Part shown: in pieces, positions 35,660-44,696 of the stretch
Layout of the letters: each line of letters opens with the position of its first letter
How positions within the stretch are numbered: the stretch's first letter is position 1
IMG/VR virus record: IMGVR_UViG_3300025655_000002
Span: 1-64,000 of that record
Reading direction: 5' to 3' (one strand)
From: a virus
Length of the DNA: 64,000 nt
The notes under the pieces: model-generated
Told to the model about the DNA's origin: nothing
The model's database searches: none
Seen by the model: only the letters and a program-made list of their open reading frames with translations
Translations under genes and position numbers: made by a program

Positions 35660-36256
35660 TTATATCTCTACTTTTTCTTCATAAACTGTACCTGCAACAA
35701 TAATACTTTGAGAAGTATTCCCTGAAGGTGGGGTATATTTAACTCCTATTGAATTTCCTTTTCTTAATACTATTGGGGCTGCATCAAATGATACTATTTG
35801 AGCAGAACCATCTCTTCCAGTAACTGCAAAAGTTTCTCCATCTGTAAATGTATAACCTTCAGCTCCTTTATAAGCTGTAGCTGGTAATTGGTTAAAACTT
35901 GAGAAATCTCTATTACTAGCAGCACCAACAGGAACTGCATTTGAAATTATAGTTCCTGATTTTGGGTTCTTTAATAATGTAATTGTACCGTTACCTGTAC
36001 CACCTGTTGTAGCTCCTAATATAACAAGTATCTCCTTTATAACAATAGCAAATTTACCTGTATACTGAAACCACCCAACGGCTGATTCACCATCAGTTGT
36101 TAATGTCATACTCCCTGTTGATATATTGTACCCATTACCTGTAAGCACAGCGTATTCTAACTGCTCTCTTGATATAGAATCTGTAAATAGTCTATTCTTA
36201 CTATCTACCTTTGCTCTATAGTCAAATCCACTACCATCTTCTATCTGTTGTGCCAT
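35660..36256 (-). CDS. Tandem paralogue, head/tail fibre-type protein (copy 1)
   Basis: Protein of 198 residues, the first transcribed of the family (IEDGSGFDYRAKVDSKNRL; LKNPKSGTIISNA; RKGNSIGVKYTPP). Together with the two genes downstream it forms a gene family that could present alternative surface contacts. Confidence 0.65.
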   Translation of the reverse strand: MAQQIEDGSGFDYRAKVDSKNRLFTDSISREQLEYAVLTGNGYNISTGSMTLTTDGESAVGWFQYTGKFAIVIKEILVILGATTGGTGNGTITLLKNPKSGTIISNAVPVGAASNRDFSSFNQLPATAYKGAEGYTFTDGETFAVTGRDGSAQIVSFDAAPIVLRKGNSIGVKYTPPSGNTSQSIIVAGTVYEEKVEI

Positions 36257-36257
36257 G

Positions 36258-36683
36258 TTATTCTGGATTATAAATTTTTCTTAAATATTTTGAACAAAGT
36301 TTTAATTCTTCAAGCATCTCATCTTGAACCTCTGTTTGTTTTCTTATTACCTCTAGTAGTTCATTCCTCTCTTCATTCGATGTTAATATATCACTTAATA
36401 TATTTACCTCCTCTTGGTTTTCTGGTATTATATTATTTATGTATCCTTGTATTATCTCTACTAAGTCTACTACACTCTCTTCGACTGGCACTAAAACTTC
36501 GTAAGGAAATGCAGACAACACAATAACTCCTTCATTTTTCAGTACAAGCTTTCCATTATTAGCTAATACCTCTAAATTGCTTTTAGAATAATATGTCGAA
36601 TCTTTTTCATTATTAGTTATTACTCTTAATAAATTTGTGTCATTTACCTCAAATATCCTTATATGTTCTGTTGGATTTGCCAC
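36258..36683 (-). CDS. Hypothetical virion-cluster protein
   Basis: Protein of 141 residues: a beta-like N-terminal half and a glutamate-rich helical C-terminal half (ERNELLEVIRKQTEVQDEMLEELKLC) that could trimerise as a coiled coil. It separates the paralogue family from the larger structural genes and lies one base after each neighbour. Confidence 0.6.
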   Translation of the reverse strand: MANPTEHIRIFEVNDTNLLRVITNNEKDSTYYSKSNLEVLANNGKLVLKNEGVIVLSAFPYEVLVPVEESVVDLVEIIQGYINNIIPENQEEVNILSDILTSNEERNELLEVIRKQTEVQDEMLEELKLCSKYLRKIYNPE

Positions 36684-36684
36684 A

Positions 36685-38427
36685 TTAAGTTAATTGTATT
36701 CTAAAGCTAATTATAGCCTTTCCTCCAGCTGTTGTTTTTGCTGTTGTTAAAGTCATAGTCTGACCTTCAGTAAATGTATTATTAGCAGAAGGTGTTGATG
36801 TAAATTGAGTTCCTATAGCTGAAGAAGCAGTCAATGTTAATGTACCGCTAGTCATAGCTGTGCCTGCATTGTTTTTAGGAACAATAGTAGCGTCATCTGT
36901 TGCTGCTATAGCTTTAGATACAGAAGCGTTAAATGACACAACAGTACACTTTGGCATAGTAACCTTCATGTCTCCAACTTCTGATGTCTCAAATGAAACA
37001 TTTACATACTTCCATTGGTGCTCTAAATTTGATTCAACCTTAGCTACAGTAACACTATCATCGGTATAATCAGCAGTATTTAATTGAAATGAATAAGAGG
37101 CTCCTGGGTCTAAATTCGGAGATACCCAAGAGTACCATCCAGCAGACCTGTATTCTGCCCTAAATATTAACCCTCCAGTTAAAGCCTGCTCGTCTGTTAG
37201 AGTTATTCCAAATATTGTTAAATTATTACCGCTTGTAGTTATAGATGAGTCAAATATTAATTCAAAATAATCTCCATTAACTCCAGTCCCTAAAGCGTAT
37301 GTGGTGTTTCCAGTTAGTGTAGCTGCTCCAGTTAATTTTTGAAGCTTACTGTCTGTTCCTCCATTAAAAGTAGTTGTACCGCTAGTTGCTGTTGCTGCTG
37401 TGTTATATGTTTCAATACCGAAAAAACCAAATCCAGCCGTTCTGTAATCAGCTGTAGCGCCTAATGCAGAAGATGTTCTGCCTAACTCATACCATGAGCC
37501 ATCTGCCTCAAGTTGAAGCCAAATAGCGTCCTCTGTATTGCCAGTATCGAAATCTAAATCACTTGTTAACTGTATGTTTCCAGCATTATCTTTTACAGTT
37601 GTAACTCTTCCAGAATCAGCACCCTTAATAATAACTATATCGTAAGTAGCAAATCCTTTATTATTAATGCTATTTAAGTCGTCAGTAGATGCTGCACTCT
37701 CTGTGTCTACCGTTAGAACACTTATTGTTGATGCTCTTGTAGGTGAAATAGACCCACTTGATATAGATATGCTTTCAGATGCAATAGAACTATTCATTGC
37801 TCTTCCCACGATGTAGTCTGTTATTTCAACAGCATTAGATAAACTGTCCTCTGTAGCAGTGCCCAACCCAGCACATCCGCTAGAGTTGTAATCTGCATCT
37901 AAAAAGAATCTGTAACCGTAATCGCTATTATAAACAGTTGACCCGTCAGTACCTCCATTAACTTCAGTTGTCGTGTATGTCATATTACCAGTATTGGTAA
38001 CTATGGCACTAAGTGCGTTATGAGCAGAACCTATAGCTACCTCTCCAGTAATAAATACTGTATCTCCAACAGATACAGCTACATAATCCTCTCCAGCTCC
38101 GTCATCATAGCTATTCATGGCTGTAGCTATAGACGCAGCTAAAGATGAAGCTGTTGTTGCTCCAGTATAAGCTATGGCTGCTCCTATTTGGTTTATACTG
38201 TTTACTGTAACTGCGGATATAGAACCAACACCTGTTACTCCTGTTATACGTATTTTACCTGTAGGTCTTTTATTTAATCCAACAGACCTGGCTTGAACGC
38301 CTTCTACAAGTACTGTTCTAACAGAGTCACTGCTGTTTATTCTTGCCTTTATAATACTGGTTCCATTTGGGTCTACAGTGTAAATAAAACCGTATCCAGA
38401 ACCTAAATCATGTATACCTTTAGCCAT
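36685..38427 (-). CDS. Large beta-rich virion protein
   Basis: Protein of 580 residues, rich in Thr, Ser, Ala, Gly and Val, starting GIHDLGSGYGFIYTVDPNG. Middle segments such as SVGLNKRPTGKIRITGVTGVG and TLTDEQALTGGLIF suggest repeated beta domains, as in head fibres or decoration proteins. Its C-terminus lies two bases before the next gene. The T-form 9-mer at 37413 is read Phe-Gly-Ile. Confidence 0.6.
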   Translation of the reverse strand: MAKGIHDLGSGYGFIYTVDPNGTSIIKARINSSDSVRTVLVEGVQARSVGLNKRPTGKIRITGVTGVGSISAVTVNSINQIGAAIAYTGATTASSLAASIATAMNSYDDGAGEDYVAVSVGDTVFITGEVAIGSAHNALSAIVTNTGNMTYTTTEVNGGTDGSTVYNSDYGYRFFLDADYNSSGCAGLGTATEDSLSNAVEITDYIVGRAMNSSIASESISISSGSISPTRASTISVLTVDTESAASTDDLNSINNKGFATYDIVIIKGADSGRVTTVKDNAGNIQLTSDLDFDTGNTEDAIWLQLEADGSWYELGRTSSALGATADYRTAGFGFFGIETYNTAATATSGTTTFNGGTDSKLQKLTGAATLTGNTTYALGTGVNGDYFELIFDSSITTSGNNLTIFGITLTDEQALTGGLIFRAEYRSAGWYSWVSPNLDPGASYSFQLNTADYTDDSVTVAKVESNLEHQWKYVNVSFETSEVGDMKVTMPKCTVVSFNASVSKAIAATDDATIVPKNNAGTAMTSGTLTLTASSAIGTQFTSTPSANNTFTEGQTMTLTTAKTTAGGKAIISFRIQLT

Positions 38428-40031
38428 TATGCTTGTATTTTAAATATTAATTCAAATGACGTGTAATCCTGAATTGCTAAACCAGAAATAGGCGCTCCGC
38501 TCATATCTGAAAATCTCATAGTAAAGTCTGAGCTATTCATCTCAACAATGTTTGCTTGAATGTCCTGTATCCAAGATGTAGCACTACCTGTTGTTGGTTT
38601 TACAATATTTACTATAGACACCTCTGGAAAATAGTCAACCGCTGCAGCTGAAAAGAAATTACTAATTGTAAAGTCTGTTAACTTTGTAGTCCAGTCAGAG
38701 AAAGAAGCGTTGTTGTTGTTTAACACAAACTCCGTTCCTCCAGTCTGATTAACAGAGCCAAATGTAGAACCGTATTCCTTTTGAGCCTCTATGCTTATTG
38801 TTGGGACAGCAGCGCTGTTCATTGTAAATTTAGCCTTAACAAATATAGACTCAACGTACATTGAATCAACATTGACTTTGTAAGTTTTTGTAACTACACT
38901 TCCACTCACTGAAGGTGTAACATCTACTGAAGAAACATTGTCTCCAGCAGACACATCTGTGTTGTAAGTGTTTGCTAATTTATTTATATTCTCTGTGTTT
39001 AAGCTTACTGTGTATGTTTTTGTTCCTGCTCCTGTTGTTGCTGTAACACTTGTTCCTAAACCTTGAGAAACGATAACATCAGTGCCGTTTACCGCTAACC
39101 CTGTAACCAACTGAGGAGTTCCGTCTCCGCAAGCACATCCTGCCTCGCAGTCCGCTATTTCTAATATTTCAGAAACATAATCAGAAACATGAGAACTTTT
39201 TCCGCATCTCACTGCGGCTCCAACTAAAGAGGATATAGCTATTATTTCTTCAAACTTTTTATATTCTTGTGCAGCCAATACCAAATTGGTAGATTTGGCC
39301 GACTGATATCTATTCCATTGGCTTCTTATGCAACAATATATGTCACATATATCTCCATCGCAAGCCACTTGTATAACCTCACTCCCAGACACCTCGTCAA
39401 TAAGATAGATTAAATCATCTGATGACAGAGTATATGTTAATGTAGATGTTAAAGAGCTAGAATGCTCGACAGTAGAATCTGCAACTGTATAAAATTCTGA
39501 AGTAGAAACAGAAGCTCCAGTTCCACTAACATCAGCTGTTGGAATGGATGGAGGGTAATGTATCTTAAAATCTCTAACAACCGTAGGCGCTATACTATTA
39601 ACTGTATAACTTGTATCATCCGTAGCTGTAAGCAAAGGAGTTATGCAGTCCGCCTCCATGCTTATATCTACTGTTGGGGAAGCATAATTTAACGTTACTG
39701 TTTTTACATCAGTTATAGTTACTGGTGTTGATGAATCGTAATACTCTAATGTAATAGTATATAGCCCTTGCTCTGGTAATCCTGCTCCGTCTAATGGTAA
39801 TGGTATTAATTTTACACTATTTAAAGAAACATCTGGGTCTATATCTGGGTCTGATGTATTGCTAAGATTATTATAGAAGACCCCTGAAGGAGACTCTACT
39901 TTTATTGTAACAACTACATTTGTATCTGCAGTACCCTGAGCATTGTAGTCTGTTGAATCAGTTACTTTTATATCCTTGATACCTTCGTCATAATGAAAGT
40001 ATATACTATTTTCTACTGTACTAAGTGCCAT
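38427..40031 (-). CDS. Structural protein with cysteine cluster
   Basis: Protein of 534 residues. It has two Ig-like beta regions at the N-terminus, a helical middle with many cysteines (CDGDICDIYCCIRSQWNRY and EIADCEAGCACGDGTP at about 220-305), and a beta-rich C-terminus. The cysteine-helical block recurs in structural proteins of Bacteroidota phages and may bind metal. It overlaps the next gene by one base. Exact virion position unknown. Confidence 0.65.
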   Translation of the reverse strand: MALSTVENSIYFHYDEGIKDIKVTDSTDYNAQGTADTNVVVTIKVESPSGVFYNNLSNTSDPDIDPDVSLNSVKLIPLPLDGAGLPEQGLYTITLEYYDSSTPVTITDVKTVTLNYASPTVDISMEADCITPLLTATDDTSYTVNSIAPTVVRDFKIHYPPSIPTADVSGTGASVSTSEFYTVADSTVEHSSSLTSTLTYTLSSDDLIYLIDEVSGSEVIQVACDGDICDIYCCIRSQWNRYQSAKSTNLVLAAQEYKKFEEIIAISSLVGAAVRCGKSSHVSDYVSEILEIADCEAGCACGDGTPQLVTGLAVNGTDVIVSQGLGTSVTATTGAGTKTYTVSLNTENINKLANTYNTDVSAGDNVSSVDVTPSVSGSVVTKTYKVNVDSMYVESIFVKAKFTMNSAAVPTISIEAQKEYGSTFGSVNQTGGTEFVLNNNNASFSDWTTKLTDFTISNFFSAAAVDYFPEVSIVNIVKPTTGSATSWIQDIQANIVEMNSSDFTMRFSDMSGAPISGLAIQDYTSFELIFKIQA

Positions 40032-40044
40032 TTTTTAATTTTAA

Positions 40045-40617
40045 TTATGCTAATACTGGTGCTGATGTTCCATCTGCAGCATTACCTAACTCTAAAGCAA
40101 CCCAAGCCGAGCCGCTCCATTGTAGCAAAGCAAAGTCTCCTGCATCTGCAAAAGTTATAGTTGTTCCACCAGAAAGACTATTTGGAGTTAATGTTCCGTC
40201 TCCACCATCAGAAACTAACTGTATTTTCTTTAATTGACCCTTCATTACTCCATCCGCTAAAGACCCAGCATTTGCTGCTGTAGTAGTCCATGCTGTGTAA
40301 TATTCAGTAACAGTTATAGCTCCAGCTCCTGATAAGTTTTGCTGTGCAGCTATAGGTGTTAATGGAGCGAAAGTTGAACTAGCTCCTCCTATAGCACTCC
40401 CAGATAACGCTTGAAATAGGTTTGATGTAATCTGGAAATCATCAGAACCAGAAACCTCTATTAATATAGTGTCATCAGTAGTTGCAGATATAGATGTGTC
40501 TCCGTCAGCGTCTAATTTAAGAGCTTTACCAACTCCGAGTAAAGATATAACTCCATCCTCAAGTTTAATGCTAGCTATATATTGAGCGCCAGAAGTTGTT
40601 GATTGATTAAGTCCCAT
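40045..40617 (-). CDS. Small virion protein after the capsid cluster
   Basis: Protein of 190 residues. I place the start at the ATG at 40617 (MGLNQSTTSGAQYIAS), because the longer frame would translate through the TATCTTTG promoter element at 40644-40651. Beta-rich, with a DDTILIEVSGSDDFQI segment and an alanine-rich C-terminus. It is the first gene of a new transcription unit after a strong terminator. Confidence 0.65.
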   Translation of the reverse strand: MGLNQSTTSGAQYIASIKLEDGVISLLGVGKALKLDADGDTSISATTDDTILIEVSGSDDFQITSNLFQALSGSAIGGASSTFAPLTPIAAQQNLSGAGAITVTEYYTAWTTTAANAGSLADGVMKGQLKKIQLVSDGGDGTLTPNSLSGGTTITFADAGDFALLQWSGSAWVALELGNAADGTSAPVLA

Positions 40618-40643
40618 TGTAAATTTTAAATTATTATTCAATA

Positions 40644-40651
40644 CAAAGATA
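40644..40651 (-). promoter_or_regulatory. -7 promoter element (TATCTTTG)
   Basis: Lies 27 bases before the ATG at 40617, immediately downstream of the terminator at 40661-40683, which makes a clean operon boundary. Confidence 0.6.
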
Positions 40652-40660
40652 AACAAAAAA

Positions 40661-40683
40661 AGGGTACTACATAATAGTACCCT
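40661..40683 (-). terminator. Rho-independent terminator after the 342-residue gene
   Basis: Perfect nine-base stem AGGGTACTA / TAGTACCCT with a five-base loop, followed on the minus strand by a run of T (A run at 40655-40661 on the plus strand). Confidence 0.85.
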
Positions 40684-40709
40684 TAATTATTTTAAAAAAC
40701 TAACTCTGA

Positions 40710-41738
40710 CTAATAAATATAGCTAACTATATTATCTTCATTATCTTCTATTGCGGAGATTAAATTCTTCTTGCCGTTGAATTTAAATTTAGGCTCTTCT
40801 TCTCCTTCTACTGGAACTAAAAACCAGTTTCCAGATTGAACCACCTTACCATTCTTAATGGCTCTCTGAACTATTTGCTCTTCTAAAGATTCAGTTTTAG
40901 GGACATCTTTTTCTCTAGATTTCTCTCCTATAGCGATTTTAATGTTTTTTATTATGTCGCCATAATCTTCATTTTTATCAGCCAAATCTGCAAACCAGTC
41001 TACAACACCCATTCCATGAGGAGCGGTAACAAACGTATCTCCGTCTTTCCATGACAACATCATATTGTCATCAGACATTTTGATGACTCCGTTTTGCAAC
41101 GCATTGTAGATTAGAACTTTGTTCTTTAATTCTGGACTCTTTAAGCTGTTTAAAATTACTTCAGGTTTAGTTAAAGCTAAGTTTCTCATTTTAAATCTAA
41201 GAGTAAACTCTTCTTCAGTTCTAATTGAATCAACTTCGGATTTTGATTTAGCTAAAGCCATCGCTATTCCTCTTAAGTCTTGTATTGGGGCTGTGTTTAT
41301 AAAGTATTCAGCCTCGACATGAACTTGTCTTTTCTTAACTGCATCTTCAGACCTTTTTTCAAGGTCTACAATCTCAAACAATGTGTCTGTTATAGGCATC
41401 TTTGTTTCCTTGTTAGCCTTGTTTTGACCAGAATAATAAAGATACGCAATAAGATTTGTGTCAGATGTTGATGCTTCAAAAGACCCGTATCTAAGTTTTA
41501 TTTTTTCTGGTCTTTTCTTTTTATCTTCATCAGTCCATTCGTCAACAAAAATGCTAGGCATTCCTTTAACATATCTTATTAATCTTGTTCTTCCATCGAA
41601 ATTAATCTCACATTCGCATGTTACCAATTCGCTAGGAGCCCAATAAGGATATTTATGACTTGGTTTTCTTGCCGTTTGTATTCTTAAAGACGGCTTTTGC
41701 AATAACCCTTTTAGTTCGGGTGAAAATTCTGTTTTCAT
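40710..41738 (-). CDS. Hypothetical protein downstream of the capsid gene
   Basis: Protein of 342 residues with mixed helix and strand and no known domain. Segments seen: PYWAPSELVTCECEINFDGRTRLIRYV near the N-terminus and a lysine/glutamate-rich C-terminal third. Position between major capsid and virion genes, and its own terminators on both sides, suggest a capsid-associated or head-completion protein. Not similar to any capsid vertex family I know. Confidence 0.6.
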   Translation of the reverse strand: MKTEFSPELKGLLQKPSLRIQTARKPSHKYPYWAPSELVTCECEINFDGRTRLIRYVKGMPSIFVDEWTDEDKKKRPEKIKLRYGSFEASTSDTNLIAYLYYSGQNKANKETKMPITDTLFEIVDLEKRSEDAVKKRQVHVEAEYFINTAPIQDLRGIAMALAKSKSEVDSIRTEEEFTLRFKMRNLALTKPEVILNSLKSPELKNKVLIYNALQNGVIKMSDDNMMLSWKDGDTFVTAPHGMGVVDWFADLADKNEDYGDIIKNIKIAIGEKSREKDVPKTESLEEQIVQRAIKNGKVVQSGNWFLVPVEGEEEPKFKFNGKKNLISAIEDNEDNIVSYIY

Positions 41739-41765
41739 TTTATTTAATTTAGTTTAATATAATTT

Positions 41766-41796
41766 AAAAAGGGAGGACAAACTTAATTGCCCTCCC
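41766..41796 (-). terminator. Terminator after the major capsid gene
   Basis: Stem GGGAGG (41771-41776) with CCTCCC (41791-41796), 14-base loop, T run on the minus strand. Possibly partial, since the next gene belongs to the same cluster. Confidence 0.8.
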
Positions 41797-41803
41797 AGTA
41801 TTA

Positions 41804-43234
41804 TTAAGCTCTCTTAATGTAACCAAATTGGTTTAAAGCTTGAGCTTCTAAAGCAACATGAGATAAGTATCTTACTTCCTCGTAATCATATCCTTCAGCA
41901 GAATCTCTTAACGCATCGAAGTAACTTACAATCATCTCTCTAGACTTGCCTTTTCCAGCTAAGAAACGTTTTCTTAAAGAAGCAACTCTTGTTCCCATCT
42001 CTTTTCCTCCAGCAACTACTTGAGAACCAGAAGGAACAGTAAATGCTTCCCATTTAAACCCGTATCCGTCAGCACCTAAAGTTTGAACATCATTAAATGC
42101 TTCCATGCAGCGCTTGTCGTAAGTATAAGAACCAACTCTAGCTTTAGAGAAGGCTAAGTTAACAGCTTTATCTTGTTCCATAGTAAAAGAACCATAAGAA
42201 ATAGAGCCGTCTTTAAATCTGTCCCCAAGCTCTCTGTCTAATTGTTGGTCTAACTCAATACCAGCATTTAAGATGTTGTTCTTTTGAGCTTTCTCAGCAT
42301 CAATAGTAACGTTGTAATCATAAATGTCATCTATTGTTAAACCAGAAACAGCAGAGTAGTTTAAGATGTTTCCACCATCGATGATTTGATTCAATAAACC
42401 TTTTGTTAAAGCTAAAGGCTCATGAGTGCTGTAAGTACCATCAATAAAGTCATTTGCAAGACCAGTATTAGCTAGTTTTTCACCAACCAATAAGTTCATA
42501 TCTACAAAGTTTACGAACTGAGCATAAGCATCACCTTCACCGCTAATAGCGAATTTAGTTTGTCCTGAGCTCTTCTCTTTAAACCATTTTTTAGTTAACT
42601 CTTCAGAACCAGTTGTTCTAATTCTATGTTTAATGATTTGTAAGTTCTCTGTGTACTTAGTAGATTTAGTTGACATTGGAGTACTGAATCCAGAGCCTTC
42701 ACCATGTCCGTTACCAACGATGATAATTTCGTCAGCAGAAGCAATAGAAGGAATTGCGTCAGCAGAATTTACTGGAGTAGCAGTAAACGCAGTGTTACTT
42801 GTTGTTCCATCAACTAAAGCTAGAATATAAGAACCCATAGAGGCAGTAGTTCCTGAAGCTGGTTTGATTAAAATCAAATCACCCAACTTAACAGTAGTGG
42901 TCGCCTGGTCAGGAGTAGATGAAGTGTCATAAGGAGCCGCAGCAGGAATAGCTACTTTAGCGTCAGCATGAACTGTAAATGAAACCTGAGCACCAGCTGA
43001 GCCAGCACCTCCATTTGTAGCCTTAATTTTAGGCATAATTCTATCTTTCTCGTAACGAGAAAACTCTAAAGATTCTGTAGCTTTTTTAGCGTTTACAAAA
43101 TCCAAAAACCCAATCATTGAGTTTGCATATCTCTGAACCAATTCATCTTGAATATCTGGTTCGTGTCCCTCATAGTAAGAGACAAAATTGTGGCTGGTTG
43201 CAACATTTAAACCGCCTGTGTTAAAACTTGACAT
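41804..43234 (-). CDS. Major capsid protein
   Basis: Protein of 476 residues. It follows a glutamate-rich scaffold gene and has its own terminator, as expected for the most abundant virion protein. Features: a short N-terminal arm, a helix at 30-60 (QDELVQRYANSMIGFLDFVNAKKATESLEF), a GHGEGSGFSTP insertion, a long-helix-like region near 310-345 and a C-terminal ATG-like domain. Length matches the HK97-fold capsid proteins of crAss-like and related podoviruses (about 450-500). Assignment rests on context, size and composition. Confidence 0.8.
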   Translation of the reverse strand: MSSFNTGGLNVATSHNFVSYYEGHEPDIQDELVQRYANSMIGFLDFVNAKKATESLEFSRYEKDRIMPKIKATNGGAGSAGAQVSFTVHADAKVAIPAAAPYDTSSTPDQATTTVKLGDLILIKPASGTTASMGSYILALVDGTTSNTAFTATPVNSADAIPSIASADEIIIVGNGHGEGSGFSTPMSTKSTKYTENLQIIKHRIRTTGSEELTKKWFKEKSSGQTKFAISGEGDAYAQFVNFVDMNLLVGEKLANTGLANDFIDGTYSTHEPLALTKGLLNQIIDGGNILNYSAVSGLTIDDIYDYNVTIDAEKAQKNNILNAGIELDQQLDRELGDRFKDGSISYGSFTMEQDKAVNLAFSKARVGSYTYDKRCMEAFNDVQTLGADGYGFKWEAFTVPSGSQVVAGGKEMGTRVASLRKRFLAGKGKSREMIVSYFDALRDSAEGYDYEEVRYLSHVALEAQALNQFGYIKRA

Positions 43235-43259
43235 TTTTTAAATTTTTTAAAATTAATAG

Positions 43260-44402
43260 TTAATTAATATCTCTCATAACTTGCGCTGCCTCAGACAACA
43301 TTGCATCTTCTTTTTTAAAGGATTCTCCTTTTTTAAAGTCGATGTTATCTATGCTTTTAACCTCCTCGCTTAATTTAGCGTTAGCTCCCTGAGTATACGC
43401 TATAGCGACATCTCTTTCATAGTGTATCATCTTGTCTGCGTCAGCAATAAGTTTTTCTATATTTAGTTGTCCATTATCAAACCATCTTCTAATAATCCAA
43501 GAAGACCCATCTTGACCATTCGATATGAAATCCCTGATTTCATTATGGTCGTCTTCGCTAACTGATAATGTTAGCTCTTTTGGTTCTTTCTCTGAGCCTA
43601 CTTGAATCTTTTTCTCAACAAAAGATGAAATCTTTTTGTTGTAAGTTTCAGCTTCTTCCTCTAATTCCTTTTGGGACTTTTGAGGCTGTTTTTTTTCAGA
43701 TGGATTGGAATAAACCTCCAAATCACTTATGTTTACTTCTTTCTGAAACTCCTTTAATTCTTTCTTGGCTTTTGAAACGGCTCTAAGAAATGACATTTCA
43801 ACATCATCGTAATCAGATTGTTTTATGTCTCCGTCTTCAATCATTTGCTCAATCTCTTCTTTAGATTTTTTAAGCAAATCATATTTCTTCATTTCATACT
43901 TGAGTAATCTATCATCTATGTCTGGTTCTTGAAGGTAAAGGTGTTCTTCAATTAAATCAAACTCATCCATGTTATCAAAATCCTTGTTTTGAAATTCTAT
44001 CACATCTGCTAGAGTAATATCCTCTCCAAAATTCTCTTTAATAACACTGTCTAAGTCTTCAATTATATTTGACGCATATATCGTCTCATATTCTTCTTCC
44101 TCTTCTTCATCAGACTCTTCATTCAAAGAACGCTCTTCTTTTTTAACATCTTCTTCTTTGGTTTCTTCTTCTTCTTCCTTTTCCTCTTCTTTTTCAGTCT
44201 CTTCTTCTTCTTTTTTAGTTTCTTTTTCTTCACTTTCCTCTTCTTTTTCAGTCTCTTCTTCCTTAGCTTCTTCCTTCTCTTCTTTTACTTCTGCCTCAAC
44301 CTCATCTTCTTTAGTTTTTTCAGTATTATCGTTTTTTTCTTGACTTGATTCATCTTCTTTAATTTCCTCAAAGTCACTTTTTGGTGTCCAAAAATCGCTC
44401 AT
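43260..44402 (-). CDS. Glutamate-rich scaffolding-type protein
   Basis: Protein of 380 residues. The first 110 residues consist almost only of Glu, Lys and Asp (runs of EEE/KEEE), then a helical, charged remainder with coiled-coil character. Acidic, helical and directly upstream of the capsid gene: the usual profile of a phage scaffold. The repeated GAA/GAG codons create long hydrophobic shadow frames on the other strand that are not genes. Confidence 0.7.
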   Translation of the reverse strand: MSDFWTPKSDFEEIKEDESSQEKNDNTEKTKEDEVEAEVKEEKEEAKEEETEKEEESEEKETKKEEEETEKEEEKEEEEETKEEDVKKEERSLNEESDEEEEEEYETIYASNIIEDLDSVIKENFGEDITLADVIEFQNKDFDNMDEFDLIEEHLYLQEPDIDDRLLKYEMKKYDLLKKSKEEIEQMIEDGDIKQSDYDDVEMSFLRAVSKAKKELKEFQKEVNISDLEVYSNPSEKKQPQKSQKELEEEAETYNKKISSFVEKKIQVGSEKEPKELTLSVSEDDHNEIRDFISNGQDGSSWIIRRWFDNGQLNIEKLIADADKMIHYERDVAIAYTQGANAKLSEEVKSIDNIDFKKGESFKKEDAMLSEAAQVMRDIN

Positions 44403-44452
44403 TTTATTTTAAATTTAGTTTAATATAATTTTATTAATACAAAATAATCAAT

Positions 44453-44460
44453 TACATTTG
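44453..44460 (+). promoter_or_regulatory. -7 promoter element (TACATTTG) for the inward XRE gene
   Basis: TAnnTTTG match on the plus strand, 29 bases before the ATG at 44490, inside the gap shared with the scaffold gene on the other strand. Confidence 0.55.
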
Positions 44461-44489
44461 TACATATTGGCTACTATAGTAACATTTTT

Positions 44490-44696
44490 ATGGCTAAATT
44501 GAATTGTAATAAAATAATGAAATTGCGTCTAGCGACTGATATTCCTGTTTGGAGCCTATCTAAACAAACTGGAATATCTAGAAGAATGATTTCTAGAATG
44601 GAATCTGACGAGAATTATAACCCAGGAGTATTAACAATACTAAGGGTTTCTGAATTTTTTAAAGTTAGGATTGACGACCTATTAATTAAGGATTAA
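44490..44696 (+). CDS. XRE-family HTH regulator, opposite to the virion genes
   Basis: Protein of 68 residues that is essentially one Cro/C1-type helix-turn-helix: IMKLRLATDIPVWSLSKQTGISRRMISRMESDENYNPGVLTILRVSEFFKVRIDDLL. It is transcribed rightwards inside the leftward head cluster, has its own promoter element, and its last 11 bases overlap the 3-prime end of the portal gene. It could control lysogeny or late genes, or be a later insertion. Start choice is supported by the spacing from the promoter. Confidence 0.8.
   Translation: MAKLNCNKIMKLRLATDIPVWSLSKQTGISRRMISRMESDENYNPGVLTILRVSEFFKVRIDDLLIKD

Noticed and set aside
44158-44343. Serine/phenylalanine-rich ORF on the plus strand
   Set aside because: It is the complement of the glutamate/lysine codon run in the scaffold gene, so composition is a shadow effect.
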